Assembly (NCBI GenBank): GCA_002286715.1
Contig: NSJX01000048.1
Location: 74,993 to 138,992, forward strand
DNA length: 64,000 bases
Direction: 5' to 3'
Source of the DNA: Dentipellis sp. KUC8613
Taxonomy: Eukaryota > Basidiomycota > Agaricomycetes > Russulales > Hericiaceae
A program made the translations under genes and the position numbers. The notes under the pieces were generated by a model. The model saw nothing but the letters and a program-made list of their open reading frames with translations. It searched no databases and was not told the DNA's origin. This document shows, one piece after another, positions 34,272 through 44,531 of this stretch (position 1 is its first letter; the number at the start of each line of letters is the position of its first letter).

Positions 34272-34331
34272 TCTGGCTCCCCGGATCAGGTGGCCCTTGC
34301 GACTCCTACAACGACTGCATCTACTACTTAA
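34272..34331 (+). pseudogene. Displaced original C-terminal tail of orphan family copy C
   Basis: Directly right of the TIR element, TCTGGCTCCCCGGATCAG continues in the frame interrupted at 32429 and reads SGSPDQVALATPTTTASTT then TAA. Copy A has SSSPAQTALAKPTTSASIA then TAA at the same place. The similarity goes on into the 3' flank (AAGG..ATAC then TAGCTATCGCATTCC, to about 34384, matching 30361-30408). The tail is therefore an orphaned exon end, not an independent gene. Its open frame argues that the insertion is recent. Confidence 0.8.
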
Positions 34332-34593
34332 GGAATACACCATTATTTTATCTTCCTTAGCTATCGCATTCCGTTGCCTGCATGATCACTGTCTGGTGTC
34401 ATGTGTCCGTTCAGTGACCGCAATATCTAATGTAATAGCTTCGTGCAACTGTCCAGATCAATGAGTAGTACGGAAGCAAACCGTGCACTCGTCGAACGAC
34501 GTAATAACAACAAGAGGCTTTATTTGACCTATCCGATCGTGCTATCACAGCCGATAAGTACATTGGAAAAGAGAAAACGACACAAGTGGTCAT

Positions 34594-35431
34594 TCATTTG
34601 CGCGCAACATCCACCCGCACCGGTGCTTTGCCGTGGCGTCCGAATTCTTCAGCCTCCTTGGTGCTGACCTCAGAGATCTTGTCGATCACGTCGGTCCACG
34701 CGGATGGCTGAGAGTCCTCGTCAAAGATTGAATACCAGGTTCCCTCATCGTTCCGCATCCCACCTTTACAGCTCCATCGAATGGCATTCTCCTTGGTCAC
34801 CCCACGCGGGTATAGGAAAGCAGCCTCGGTACCGATTAGCGCGATGCCCTGAGGTGCCGACTTCCATTGCTCGCCTGTGTATCCGAATTGATCGAGATAA
34901 CCCAGGAGCTGTGCGATAATGTTACTCTTCTCGTCTTTTGTCGGCGGCTTCAGTTGTCTCCCAAGGGATCCGACCTCGATGACCAGCCGTGGGACTTCAG
35001 GTAACAAATCGCCTTCTTCGTTCGAACCGAAGTAGGATGCAACCACGAAGTCTGGGTACTTCTTGCTCGCAGTACTACTGACAACATCACCTGAATAATC
35101 AAAATATTTAACGAACTACCTCTTCACTCAAAAAACAAAAAACAGTACCAAACGATGAGATACTGATGTTGCCCATTTCCCACTCATCGGCAATGGTTTG
35201 TGCTTCTGCGTGAGTCGTCGCGTCCTCGAATAAATGGATATCTGACACCAAACTTCTGATCTCATTTTGAGGCTTGACGAGGTCCAAGGGAAATTTCAGA
35301 TTAAGGTACTTGTCGAGAGCACCATATTGACGAAATTGACTGGCAGGCTTGGACCGGTGCCAACTGATAAACATTTCCCGAAGGGGTTCCGGGATTCTGC
35401 TATCCGGATCGAAGGTGACTCTAACTGCCAT
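34594..35431 (-). CDS. Divergent PD-(D/E)XK-like hypothetical protein
   Basis: Two exons (35149-35431 and 34594-35090) across a 58-nt intron give 259 residues, starting MAVRVTFDPDSRIPEPLREM. The first part is helical and gives no match. The second exon contains KKYPDFVVASYFGSN, then LLPEVPRLVIEVGSLGRQL, then a helix with IIAQLLGYLDQFGY, and APQGIALIGTEAAFLYPRG. PDF, a spacer, then a beta-strand with IEVx followed by a helix and two strands is the core of the PD-(D/E)XK nuclease fold as seen in many basidiomycete hypothetical proteins. The position usually occupied by lysine (E-x-K) is glycine here, so catalytic competence is uncertain. The gene lies inside the four-copy orphan array, on the opposite strand. 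The fold assignment is an inference from pattern. Confidence 0.55.
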
Positions 35432-36063
35432 CTAATAACAGACGAGGGGTTCAACCGCCAGTACTAGTGAGAATTGCGATAGCCAGGACAGATAGTCGAA
35501 GACGCGTTACCTCTACAGATGACCGGGGTGATGGGATGGTGGAACTACAAGTCGTTCTACGCAGGGCATCGATTATATACAGAACCACGACACACTGTTT
35601 ATTTGAGAAATAATGAATCAGATGTAAGAAGTGGACAACGACATTGTAAGGCGTGGAAAGCTGCAGTGATCACCCACATCTGCCAACAAGCAAGTGATAC
35701 GCACATTGTTGGCCCGATATAGGACGCAAACCAAAGGAATCTGCCTTGGCAAACCGTCGGCCCGTCGATCGCGCATGGCAACTTTTGGAAGACAAAGAGT
35801 ACCGTTTTGTAACGAACTTACCAAATGAGTCGAACAATAGCCTACGCTAGCAAATATTCGAGAGAAAATTGCAAATACTGACTTGCGATTGCGAGTCCCC
35901 GTCCGTTCAATTTGGAAGGTTGAGTCAATGTGCCATGAGCGCAATTTCCTCATCAGTGCAACAATGGTCAAATATCAAGATAGCAGAGATTCAAGCCAGC
36001 GTGGAACGCCAGAGATTCTTCAGCAATCGAAATCGCTCACGTGATGCAAGGTTGGATCCTCCA
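35432..36063. other. Gap between the PD-(D/E)XK-like gene and orphan family copy D
   Basis: No gene seen. It holds the promoter of the minus-strand gene on the left. The short open frames here (60-117 codons) have no recognisable features. Confidence 0.5.
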
Positions 36064-36069
36064 TATATA
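36064..36069 (+). promoter_or_regulatory. TATA-like element of orphan family copy D
   Basis: TATATA within CCATATATAGG, about 90 bp before the donor of the 58-nt leader intron (36156-36213). This spacing fits a transcription start just upstream of the leader exon. Confidence 0.45.
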
Positions 36070-36215
36070 GGTCAAATCGAATTCAGCGGAATCCACTGAC
36101 ACCACCCCAAGGACTCTCATCACTGTGCCGCATCGTATCTATCATCTGAGTCCCAGTGAGTACGCATACACAATCCTCTGACTGTAGGGTGACTTGCTTA
36201 ATTATGAGAACAGTT

Positions 36216-36873
36216 ATGACCAGAATCGTCAGCGGATACATATTCGATTCGAACGACCTCAGGCGGTTCGTCCACAGTCTGCTCGGAGACGACGACCCCT
36301 GGCTGGCGGAGAACGACGGAACCACCTCTCACTACAGCATTCTAGTACAGTATCTAAAACAGCTTCCCAAAGCAGAACGGGTTGCTTCTGTACAATGTAT
36401 TGCTCTTCCTTTGCGCTAGCCTATCGGCTTTTCTCTGACGCTGTACGACTTCCTCAGATATGTGGTTGAAATCCGGCGATAGGCTCATTTGTGCTATCAC
36501 GGGTGTCGCTGAACACCACAGCTTCAAGGCTCGTATCTCCGAAAATGAGAGGCAGCGCAAGATGCGAGACCGGTTTGTCGAGAAGGTCAACGCCGCTGCG
36601 GGTACCTCTATCCTCACGCCCGAACGTATGACGTATTTCAGCGTGCCAGACACTTGCCTTGCAGGGCCTGTGGGGGAGTACGTTTGTGAAAATGATCTAC
36701 ATTTCCTCGTATACTGACATTCTTTAAGATGCTACTTCGAATATCCGAAACGTGCCACAACGGAGGGGCAGGCAGAGAAGGAGGACGAGGCCGCAGCTCA
36801 AGCGGAGGCCGAAGCTACTAGCTCGGCACGAGAGGCCTCTGCGGCTTCCGCCACGAATGCCTCTACTACATAA
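36216..36873 (+). CDS. Orphan tandem family, copy D (subfamily 2), 181 aa
   Basis: Exons 36216-36396, 36458-36677 and 36729-36873 (181, 220 and 145 nt) give 181 residues. A 58-nt leader intron (36156-36213) ends two bases before the ATG. The protein starts MTRIVSGYIFDSNDLRRFVH and is nearly identical to copy B in the middle (THYSILVQYLK-type helix, QRKMRDRFVEKVNAAAG, ILTPERMTYFSVPDTC). The third exon is CYFEYPKRATTEG followed by an Ala/Glu-rich helix (EKEDEAAAQAEAEATSSARE) and a short NASTT end. Copy B runs on for about 40 more residues because it lacks this stop. Similarity to B continues in the 3' flank to about 37105. No known domain; function unknown. Confidence 0.8.
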
Positions 36874-38413
36874 GATACAGACCTCGAAGCGCCGTATCTG
36901 CCGCACCCACCTTCAGCATGTAACAAAGCAGGTAGCACAAGCATTTGTCTGCACTCATTGTATCGCTCTGCCTTGATGCTCGAGTGCCGGCAGCCGTCAC
37001 CGTATGCTCCAGCAGCGTAATTACGATTCAGAAATAGACCGCAGTGAAAAGATGAATGAGATGTACAGGTTTGATTTGCGTGGACTGAAGAGAGGGCTCA
37101 TGATGATTGACATCGAGGGCACGCGCTCGCAGCCACAGCCTCAGTATAGCATGCCGTTTGAAAGGAAGGACCTCCATGCTCGACATTGATCAATCCCAGA
37201 GGCCACAGAACATCCGAAACGGCGGCGAGTACAAGCAGAATTTTCTGTGATATCTCCAATTTGGCACGCAGTCCTCATGAATTTGTATTGTCATGATGTC
37301 GTGACGCTCAATGTCCGTAATGGTAGTACATCGGTTGCGGAAAGGCCTCCAACTAATGCATTGTCGACCATCCTGGATTTTTACACATCTTGGCACGATA
37401 TCGTGCATGGTCCAGTGAAGAGATAATCACTCCGTGGAACCCCAATATGCCTCTACATGCAAATGGGAGCCAAGAATTCGTCCTAAGCCACTGTCGTCGA
37501 TCATCGCGCAAAGCAGCCCCAAGATGACAATCCGACACGCACGTACCGACGATCCCGTGTAAGCCGACCACTACTCGAGCGCCTGGAGTAACAGCTCGAG
37601 GAATTCCAAGCCCGTTGACCGCCACTCAAGGAGATCCAGAAGTGCTTCTTCTGCTGCAGCCACGATCCCGTAACAGAGCAGCAACGCAAGCATCTCTCTG
37701 CACTCATGCCGCAGAGATCGGTTGTGATCATGTATTCTCACCGAGGCCGCCGAAGGGTGGTTGGCGACGCATCAGCATCAAGTACTATGAAGACAGAGCG
37801 AAAGGTCAACGGCGCGACGTAGCAGTTACGGAAGATAAATCGACTATACGGTGTTCTGTTCTTGCCAGCTTTCAGGTTCACGGAATTGTGTCGTATTTTC
37901 GTTCTAATTAAAACAGATCTAGACTCGGACGCAGGCATTGAATGTTTGCCGGTATGTACTCCGCATCGTCGGCGCTTTTGCCCTCATATTCACGGTCAGT
38001 AAATCGATCACACGCAACAAGAAGTATGCGGCCTACCAGGCTTTAACGAGCACCGTTGGTGGACGTTCCTTCTTTCCTTCATGGATCTATTGGGATCTCA
38101 CTTTTACTTCCGAGCTTTCCTAATTTGGGCAACAATAACGAACCAAAAGCACGTGACTCTGGTTACTTTCGGGTCGGAGTCCTTTGTTCTCCTTCTCTTC
38201 GTTTATGAGAAGGGGCTATGGCCCTGCTCATCCGTCACCCACCTACCCCTCTCCGCACCCTACTTTGAAACATCCTCCATTCCCCTACTATTTAACCACA
38301 ATTTCGGGTACTTTGTGTGAACGTCATAGGCTTATCCGATATTTCGCTGGCTTCGCGATACTCTGCGCGACTAGTCCCTCACGACTTCCTCTTAATTTGT
38401 TATTGATTACCGA
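36874..38413. other. Intergenic region
   Basis: The first 230 bp are duplicated 3' flank shared with copy B (31567-31650); copy D has an extra stretch of about 35 bp in it (around 36940-36975). From there to 38413 I see no gene. A pyrimidine-rich stretch at 38180-38300 is probably the promoter of the next gene. Confidence 0.5.
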
Positions 38414-40792
38414 ATGCCTTTGGACAGAGGCTCAAGCGACTACGAATCACGGCCAGAGGTGGGCCGGAAAAGGGATGACGATTCGGATGCCGAATCGTAA
38501 GTGCCCACTTTCTTCCCTTCCGTGATATGCCGTTGGCTTGTCTTAATATTTTTGTGGGTTTTTTATTATGTGCTAAAGGCCTCTTCACCACTAGGAACGA
38601 GAATCTCGCCACTGGTGGCGACATGACTTATGCCGGACCGGTACGTGTCATAGCCTCTTCTCCGATGGCATACTTACACTCCTTCTATGATCTCCAGCGC
38701 CGCATCCCATCTCCTACAGGCTCTGAGTACGATCCTCCTCTAGAGAGCATCAACCCTGCGTCGAAATCAGGGACACCTGATTCCAAGGCGCCTAATGAGG
38801 CTGCCCACAGCACCTCAACCTCGACGTCATTTGTCCGCAAGCCACTTGGCTTCGCCTCTCTTGGGCCGCAGCCGGACCAGACTCCGGGCAAGGGTCTGTT
38901 CCGCGTGCAGGGATATGTCAATGACCATCCGCCGGGCGGTACAACAGCTCAAGGCCTATACGGCTCTGGGCCTTACAGCTCAATCTTCCGCGCAGGCGAA
39001 CAAACGCAGGAGGAGCAACCACAGCCGCAGTCATCCATCATGCTGCCAAACTTGTCTAACATAGAGCCTATACAGCGCGCGCCGTCGCGCGCTCAGTCGC
39101 AATACACGTCGACACCCGCTCCAATTCCCGACTACAATGACGATCACTTCGGGGCTCTACCGCCGTTCTCGCCTAGCTTGCCTCCAATAAACTCCGAGGA
39201 ATCTTCCATGCCCAATGACACCGCGTATCTGCAGACACGCGTGGATATGTCAGAGACCACTGCGGCAACGCCTGCACATTCACATCCCACTCCTCCGGCT
39301 CGGGTCTCCTCTCCCGCATCGTCTTCACGATCCGTCGCGCGGGGCTCGAAACAGAGGCTCTTGACACTTCTTATAGAAGACAAGCGTACCGGAGTGGACG
39401 AACTGGCGGAGATCAAGGTGCCGCTGAAAGCAGACGGGACGGATGGTGGCTGGTGGGCAGACGCGCGGGATATTAGTCGGTCATTGCAGAGTGGGCCCTC
39501 GAGGATTGATGGTTGGTTACACGCTTATCGTCACATATTTCTGCTCGCTGACTGTCAGGGACAGGTCCAGCGAAAGTGTTCACGATGCGGGGCAAGTACC
39601 GGCAGGCATTCCTGCGTGTCTCGGAGACGAACGAAGATACAACTCAGTCTGCGAATCTGAAGGTCGAAAAGGACAAGACACTCAAGATATTCGTCGACAG
39701 TGTATGTGTTTTATCTGCGATGGCCGCGTCGCTTTTACTCATGTATTGCTTCAGCTTCATCCGCCTATGCGTCTGCAACAATCTTCCAGTGGCATTGGTG
39801 AAAGCACAGCGCAACCGACATTCATGGCGGAGCCAGCAAGCCTGCCATCACCTATATCAACGGCCGCTCCGCAGCCGCCCTCCCCATTCTCAGCCGCAAG
39901 TCCAGGAATGCCGAGCAGTCCTGGTCCAGCCACTAAGCGCAAGCGCATGTCAAGCGTGGCTGCGAGTACATACAGTCATCAACAACCGACTCCCTTCCTG
40001 TCTGCGGATCCTACTTCTTTGATGCCGCAGCCCTCGCCGCCGAAGAAGTCAAAACGGGCGAAGCCCCCACGAGACGCGTCCTCTTTCGAGAAGCACGCTG
40101 AACGTGAACGTGCCCCATCTCGTGCCGAAAGTAGGCAGGGACACCGCCACGATAACCCGTCCGCCTACGGACAGCCGCCCACACTTGCAATAGCACCCAC
40201 ACCTTCAAGCAGTACACACACGTCGACCGCAGCACCTGCACCGTCGCGTCGCGAGAACCCGAAGAGGGCGCTGCGTTGTATCGCAGCACACCTCCGGTCT
40301 GTGATTTCCCAGGACGCAGACGCCTGGCGCGCGTTCGTGGACTTCCTCCAGGCACGCGCTGCCAGTCCGGCGCAGCTCGTTGCGCAGTACTGGTTCGTGC
40401 AGGGCCAGATGGAGAAGTTTGTGCATTCGTGGTCGCCGATGGACCTCAAGTATGGCGCGCACACGCAGATCGAGCTCGTACGTTGCCCGTCCACTTGATC
40501 TTTATCTTCATCTGGGATCTAAATATGAATTTCGATTGTGCTGCAGGAGCATGTCGCAGCTGCGCTCGATATCAAGGCGGAGTGGTACGAGGAGTGTCGA
40601 GAGACGCTCGCGCTGTTGCTCCGCTATGGGTCAAAGGGCACCATGTGCCAGGACGAGCGGGTCGTGGCTGCCGCGACAGATACGGCACTTCGGGTCCTGC
40701 CTGAGCGACGGCCAACGGAGCTGCTCGAGCTGTTACGCCGGGTGCACGAGCAGTGGTCCGCTAGCATGGAGGGACACCGGAGTACCGGATAG
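38414..40792 (+). CDS. Hypothetical low-complexity protein with a short conserved core
   Basis: Five or so exons. It starts MPLDRGSSDYESRPEVGRKR in a short first exon that splices (GTAAGT at about 38500) into NENLATGGDMTYAGPVRVIA. A long Pro/Ser/Gln-rich disordered stretch follows. A more ordered core comes next: RLLTLLIEDKRTGVDELAEI, GGWWADARDISRSLQSGPS, then across an intron KVFTMRGKYRQAFLRVSE. The next part has basic motifs (ATKRKRMSS, PPKKSKRAKPP) that look like nuclear signals. The C-terminal third is helical (ALRCIAAHLRSVISQDADAW, LVAQYWFVQGQMEKFVHSW, ECRETLALLLRYGSKGTM, TELLELLRRVHEQW) and the stop is at 40790-40792. The layout suggests a nuclear regulator, but I do not recognise the family. 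Confidence 0.7.
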
Positions 40793-41801
40793 CTTGAGGG
40801 CTCGAGGATAGTTGCGAACTCCATGGGGGACGACATGTCATCGAAAATCTTCAGCCCGTAATTCTGGACTGCTCCAGGCGGCGAATTGGCGGAAGCATAG
40901 CCCGTGAGGGATCTCAAATTTCTCGCAGTATGTTCGCCGGGGGCTCGTCGGGGAGTTCTGCTAGTGGTTCCCCGTTCATTGCGGGCACGCATGAAACCAC
41001 GCGCTGGACATGTGTCGACGAAGGTGACCGACGATGTGGTGCCGGAGGGCCCGTCCGTAGTCGTAGTATTGGGATTCCGTTATCATTATATTGTCTATTG
41101 GAGTGCCTATTGGTTGCTGAATTTTGGAGACACCCTCGAGGGCGTTTACCATCGTATATTCACTCTTGATTCAGACTGTCACCGAAGGCTACGAAACAGA
41201 ACCGTCAAGCTCACGCCTCCCGGAGTCGCATGCTATTTTGTTATTTCTGCTTGAGACAACACCTTCGAAGTCGACATTCAGCTTTCAGTCAATCGTCCAC
41301 TGTACAGACGAAGCACTGCGTATTTACTGGAGCACAGACAAAGAAGACATTTCGAGGGAGGACCGACTGCCTGAGCAAATTGGACACGCGTAGCCGCTAC
41401 GCGCCTGCAGGTGGCTGCTTATACTATAAGCAGAGCAGGGCTAGTAGCCCTGCTCTTCCAGTCATTCGTGATCAACGCTCGCGCTGGCCTTTCCTCTGAG
41501 TGGGCATGGCCAAAACGAAGCCAGGTCGTCGACTGAATAAAGTCGTCCGTGACATGTCTCCGCGTCGACAGGCTCTTCTCAGAGTCGTCGTCACGATTCT
41601 GGTGGCTTCGGATTGATTATCTCGGTACTTGTTCTTAACATAGGTCATCGCCTGCCAGCTTTCCTACAGGCATCTGCGTTCACGCATATGGGAAGTACTC
41701 TACGCCATGAGTACGAAGCTCTGGAGATATATAACAGGTGCCCCATCGACCCATGCGGCATCGACTGACGACTCGATTACCTGCGCAGACTAGACTCGGA
41801 T
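40793..41801. other. Intergenic region
   Basis: 1 kb without a supported gene. The right end must contain the promoter of the dioxygenase-like gene; a TATATAA lies at about 41729-41735, some 70 bp before its ATG. Confidence 0.5.
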
Positions 41802-43176
41802 ATGGCAATTACCGAGTACAAGTTCCTTACACCGGAGCAGCGTACGCATTTCCTCGAGCACGGGTGGGTTCGTATTGAAAATGGCGTACCGCCCGAGAAC
41901 ATCGCCCGTTTTCTTGAAAATGTATGGGTTCGCTTGGGTTACGATCCTGAAGACAAAACAACATGGATCGAAGAAAAGGTACGTCTGATTTTCATCAAGC
42001 AGAGATGCATTCAAGAGGTGGCGACTGTTCCCAGATTCATATGCCACGCCATCGCGAAATAATGACACCTGAATTTATGCCGAAAGCGTGGGGCGCGATC
42101 TGTACGCTCAGCTTCTATGTCATTCGTTGCCCCGCTGATAACTTCCATGACCTTTTAGGTGAATTGCTAGGGGGAGAAGATCGCATCGACAAAACTCTTT
42201 TCGAGAGTTGCGGAGATAGCCTCATAGTCAACCTGGGCAAAGATGAATACAAGGACGTGAGCGTGGCTTACTTCGTTCATTCTGCGCGGACGAGTAAGCC
42301 GTTTTCCAGCTCGAGATACACCCAAGGGATCTAGGAAATTGGCATATCGATGGAGACTGGTGCGACTAAATCAGTCAACTGAGTTTCCGAAGCTGAACAT
42401 CTTGTCAGGTTTACCCATTTCCTGGACTCCGGTGATCAGGCGTTGGAGACTCTTGTTCTCTTCAATGACATCCGGCCCAAGGCTGGTGCCACTTGGGTAG
42501 CACCCGATGGCATCAAGAACGTAGTCGACTAGTGGGTATATGATTATATCGCACCGCCGCGCATCGGCTTGACTGTCAGGCATACGAACTTAGTCTGTAT
42601 GAACACCCAGAAGGCACAACCGGGTTCCCACAGGACCCAGACGGAAGCCGCAGTGTTTGCTCCATCCGAAAATGCAATGAGTTCGTGGAGGTGTGTCTTT
42701 GGTGTTCTCGTTCGAAGGATCAGGCTGATCATTACGATCGCAGCTCACCGGTAAAGCAGGAGACGTTATTCTAATGCATCCTTTCATGCCACATTCTGCG
42801 TCCAAGAACCACCTACGCATCCCGCGCTTCATCACGAACCCGCCCGTTACACTCAAGGCACCTCTGAAACTCGACAGAGAAAATCCAGCTGACTACGTAC
42901 GAATCTGTGACGCAGGTCTTGTGTTCTATGCTGACTTGACTTTGTTCCTAGTCGCTGGTAGAACAGAAAATACTGCGAACACTCCGGGTTTCCTCTCTCC
43001 CTGATTGGAAAATCACCGGGGAGAGGAAACGGTTCACACCTCGTACCCGCGCAGGGAAGGATGCCCTGATCATCAAGGAAGTTGAGCGGTTGAAGGCACA
43101 TGCTTTGAAGACCGGAGGCGTTGTCGAAACTATGCACATCAACGGTCCCGTCCCATATCAAGTAGTCGTTTCTTGA
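41802..43176 (+). CDS. Phytanoyl-CoA dioxygenase (PhyH)-like Fe(II)/2-oxoglutarate oxygenase
   Basis: At least seven exons with short introns. The protein starts MAITEYKFLTPEQRTHFLEH, the usual opening of PhyH-like proteins (a Gly/Trp-containing first strand GWVRIENGVP). Spliced exons then give MPRHREIMTPEFMPKAW, a central NWHIDGDWF with the HxD iron-binding pair, ETLVLFNDIRPKAGATWVAP, and GDVILMHPFMPHSASKNHLR with the distal histidine and an arginine suited to bind 2-oxoglutarate. It ends PVPYQVVVS at TGA 43174-43176. The iron triad and the co-substrate arginine are all present, so it should be an active hydroxylase. The substrate is unknown; fungal members act on lipids and on secondary metabolites. 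All joins keep frame. Confidence 0.85.
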
Positions 43177-43397
43177 AAGAAGCCGCAATGCCGAGTGCTG
43201 TTTTTCGTCTTCTGTGCTGAAGACATTCCAATAATCTGCGTTGCAGAGAAACAACGAGCTGCGGGTATCGTAGGTATACATATGTGCTGTAAATGATTGT
43301 ACAGTATACTTCATGCAACATGACTGGCATGTTCAAAGTCCTGTCCGATCTATAAGTCCGGTAGCGAATCTCCATAGCAAAGCTCTAGGCGCTGCGA

Positions 43398-44531
43398 TCA
43401 CTCTCTACCCTCCATGACTGGGTCTGTTGTTACTCTTCGGTGTAACCAAACGGGGCGTGGTTTGGGCGACGGTGTTCTGGACCGACTCCTGGTAGACGCT
43501 TCCGTCGAAGCAGCCCACTGCCGTATCTGCTCGTGATCCTGGACGCCGAGAGTGCTGGGCTCAGCTTCTTGCAACATTACCCAGGGGCTCCCCACGGCTT
43601 CTTTTGCAGGATGAGGCGGCTCCTCCGCGGGGTGCTCGTGCTCGTCATAAAACTTCGCGCGAGAGTCGAAGGACCTATTGAACAGCTTGAATGCGTACTT
43701 CCTTTCCTCCCGACGGCCCATCTCTCTTCCTTCCCGAAATCCCATCTTCCGACCCTCCTCGAACCCATCTTGGCGCCCAGCCTGCCACCCATCCATGCGC
43801 CCCTCCTCGAACCCATCTTCCCTCCCATCATCATACCGCTTGTACATCGCCAACCGCCTCCCCTCTTCCCTTCCCTCATCCCTCGCCTGATAGTCCCGCA
43901 GCGCCGCCTGGAACCGCCGCGCCGTATCGCGAGCCTTGGCCGCCGCCTCCTCTGACTCGTCTCTCTGCCTCTGCAGCCGCGCCATGTCGTTCGTCAACCG
44001 CCTGACCTCGCGCTCGGTCGTGTCCAGCTGCAGCTGAAATCGCTTCGTCTCCTCCCGTGCACGCGCTGCGTCGAGCTCCGCATGGTGCTGCGCCTGCTCC
44101 GCCGCCAGCGCACGCGCGCCCGCCTCCCGCGCCCGGATCTCCGCCATCGTGGCCCGCGATTCCGCCTGATCAGCCTTCCGCGTCTCGTGCTCGAGCCGGT
44201 CGCCCGTGATGCGCAGCATGGCCTTGAGGTGGTGCGCCTGGCGCTCTTCTTCTGCCAGCACGAGGCTCAGCATCGACGTCGCGGACTCGGACCCACGACG
44301 CCGCCCCGTGCCGCGCTCGCGCTCACGGTCACGGTCCCTGTCGCCCCGCTCTCGCTCGCGCTCGCGCCCGGGTCTGCCGCGTGCGGGGCTGTCGCGCCTG
44401 CTGCTGCCGCCAGAGTGGTACTCGCGCGAGGACATCTTCGTCAGCGAGTGCACTGCGTCGGGGTCTTGCAGGAATTCGGCGAGCGGCGTCGGTGTCGTGG
44501 CAGCCTCTCGGAGCTGGGTCATTAAATCCAT
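43398..44531 (-). CDS. Coiled-coil protein with EGR-type repeats
   Basis: A single exon of 377 residues. After a short N-terminus (MDLMTQLREAATTPTPLAEF) comes an Arg/Glu/Asp/Ser-rich disordered stretch of RERERERGDRDRDRE type. A long coiled coil follows (about residues 85-225, LVLAEEERQAHHLKAMLRI onwards). Next is a segment with six or so degenerate 8-12-residue repeats (GREEGRRLAM, GREDGFEEGRMDGW, GRQDGFEEGRKMGF, GREMGRREER). The C-terminus is Pro/Ser-rich. I know of no named family that this fits. Such EGR repeats occur in many basidiomycete coiled-coil proteins without assigned function. It converges on the dioxygenase gene, 220 bp away. Confidence 0.7.
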   Translation of the reverse strand: MDLMTQLREAATTPTPLAEFLQDPDAVHSLTKMSSREYHSGGSSRRDSPARGRPGRERERERGDRDRDRERERGTGRRRGSESATSMLSLVLAEEERQAHHLKAMLRITGDRLEHETRKADQAESRATMAEIRAREAGARALAAEQAQHHAELDAARAREETKRFQLQLDTTEREVRRLTNDMARLQRQRDESEEAAAKARDTARRFQAALRDYQARDEGREEGRRLAMYKRYDDGREDGFEEGRMDGWQAGRQDGFEEGRKMGFREGREMGRREERKYAFKLFNRSFDSRAKFYDEHEHPAEEPPHPAKEAVGSPWVMLQEAEPSTLGVQDHEQIRQWAASTEASTRSRSRTPSPKPRPVWLHRRVTTDPVMEGRE

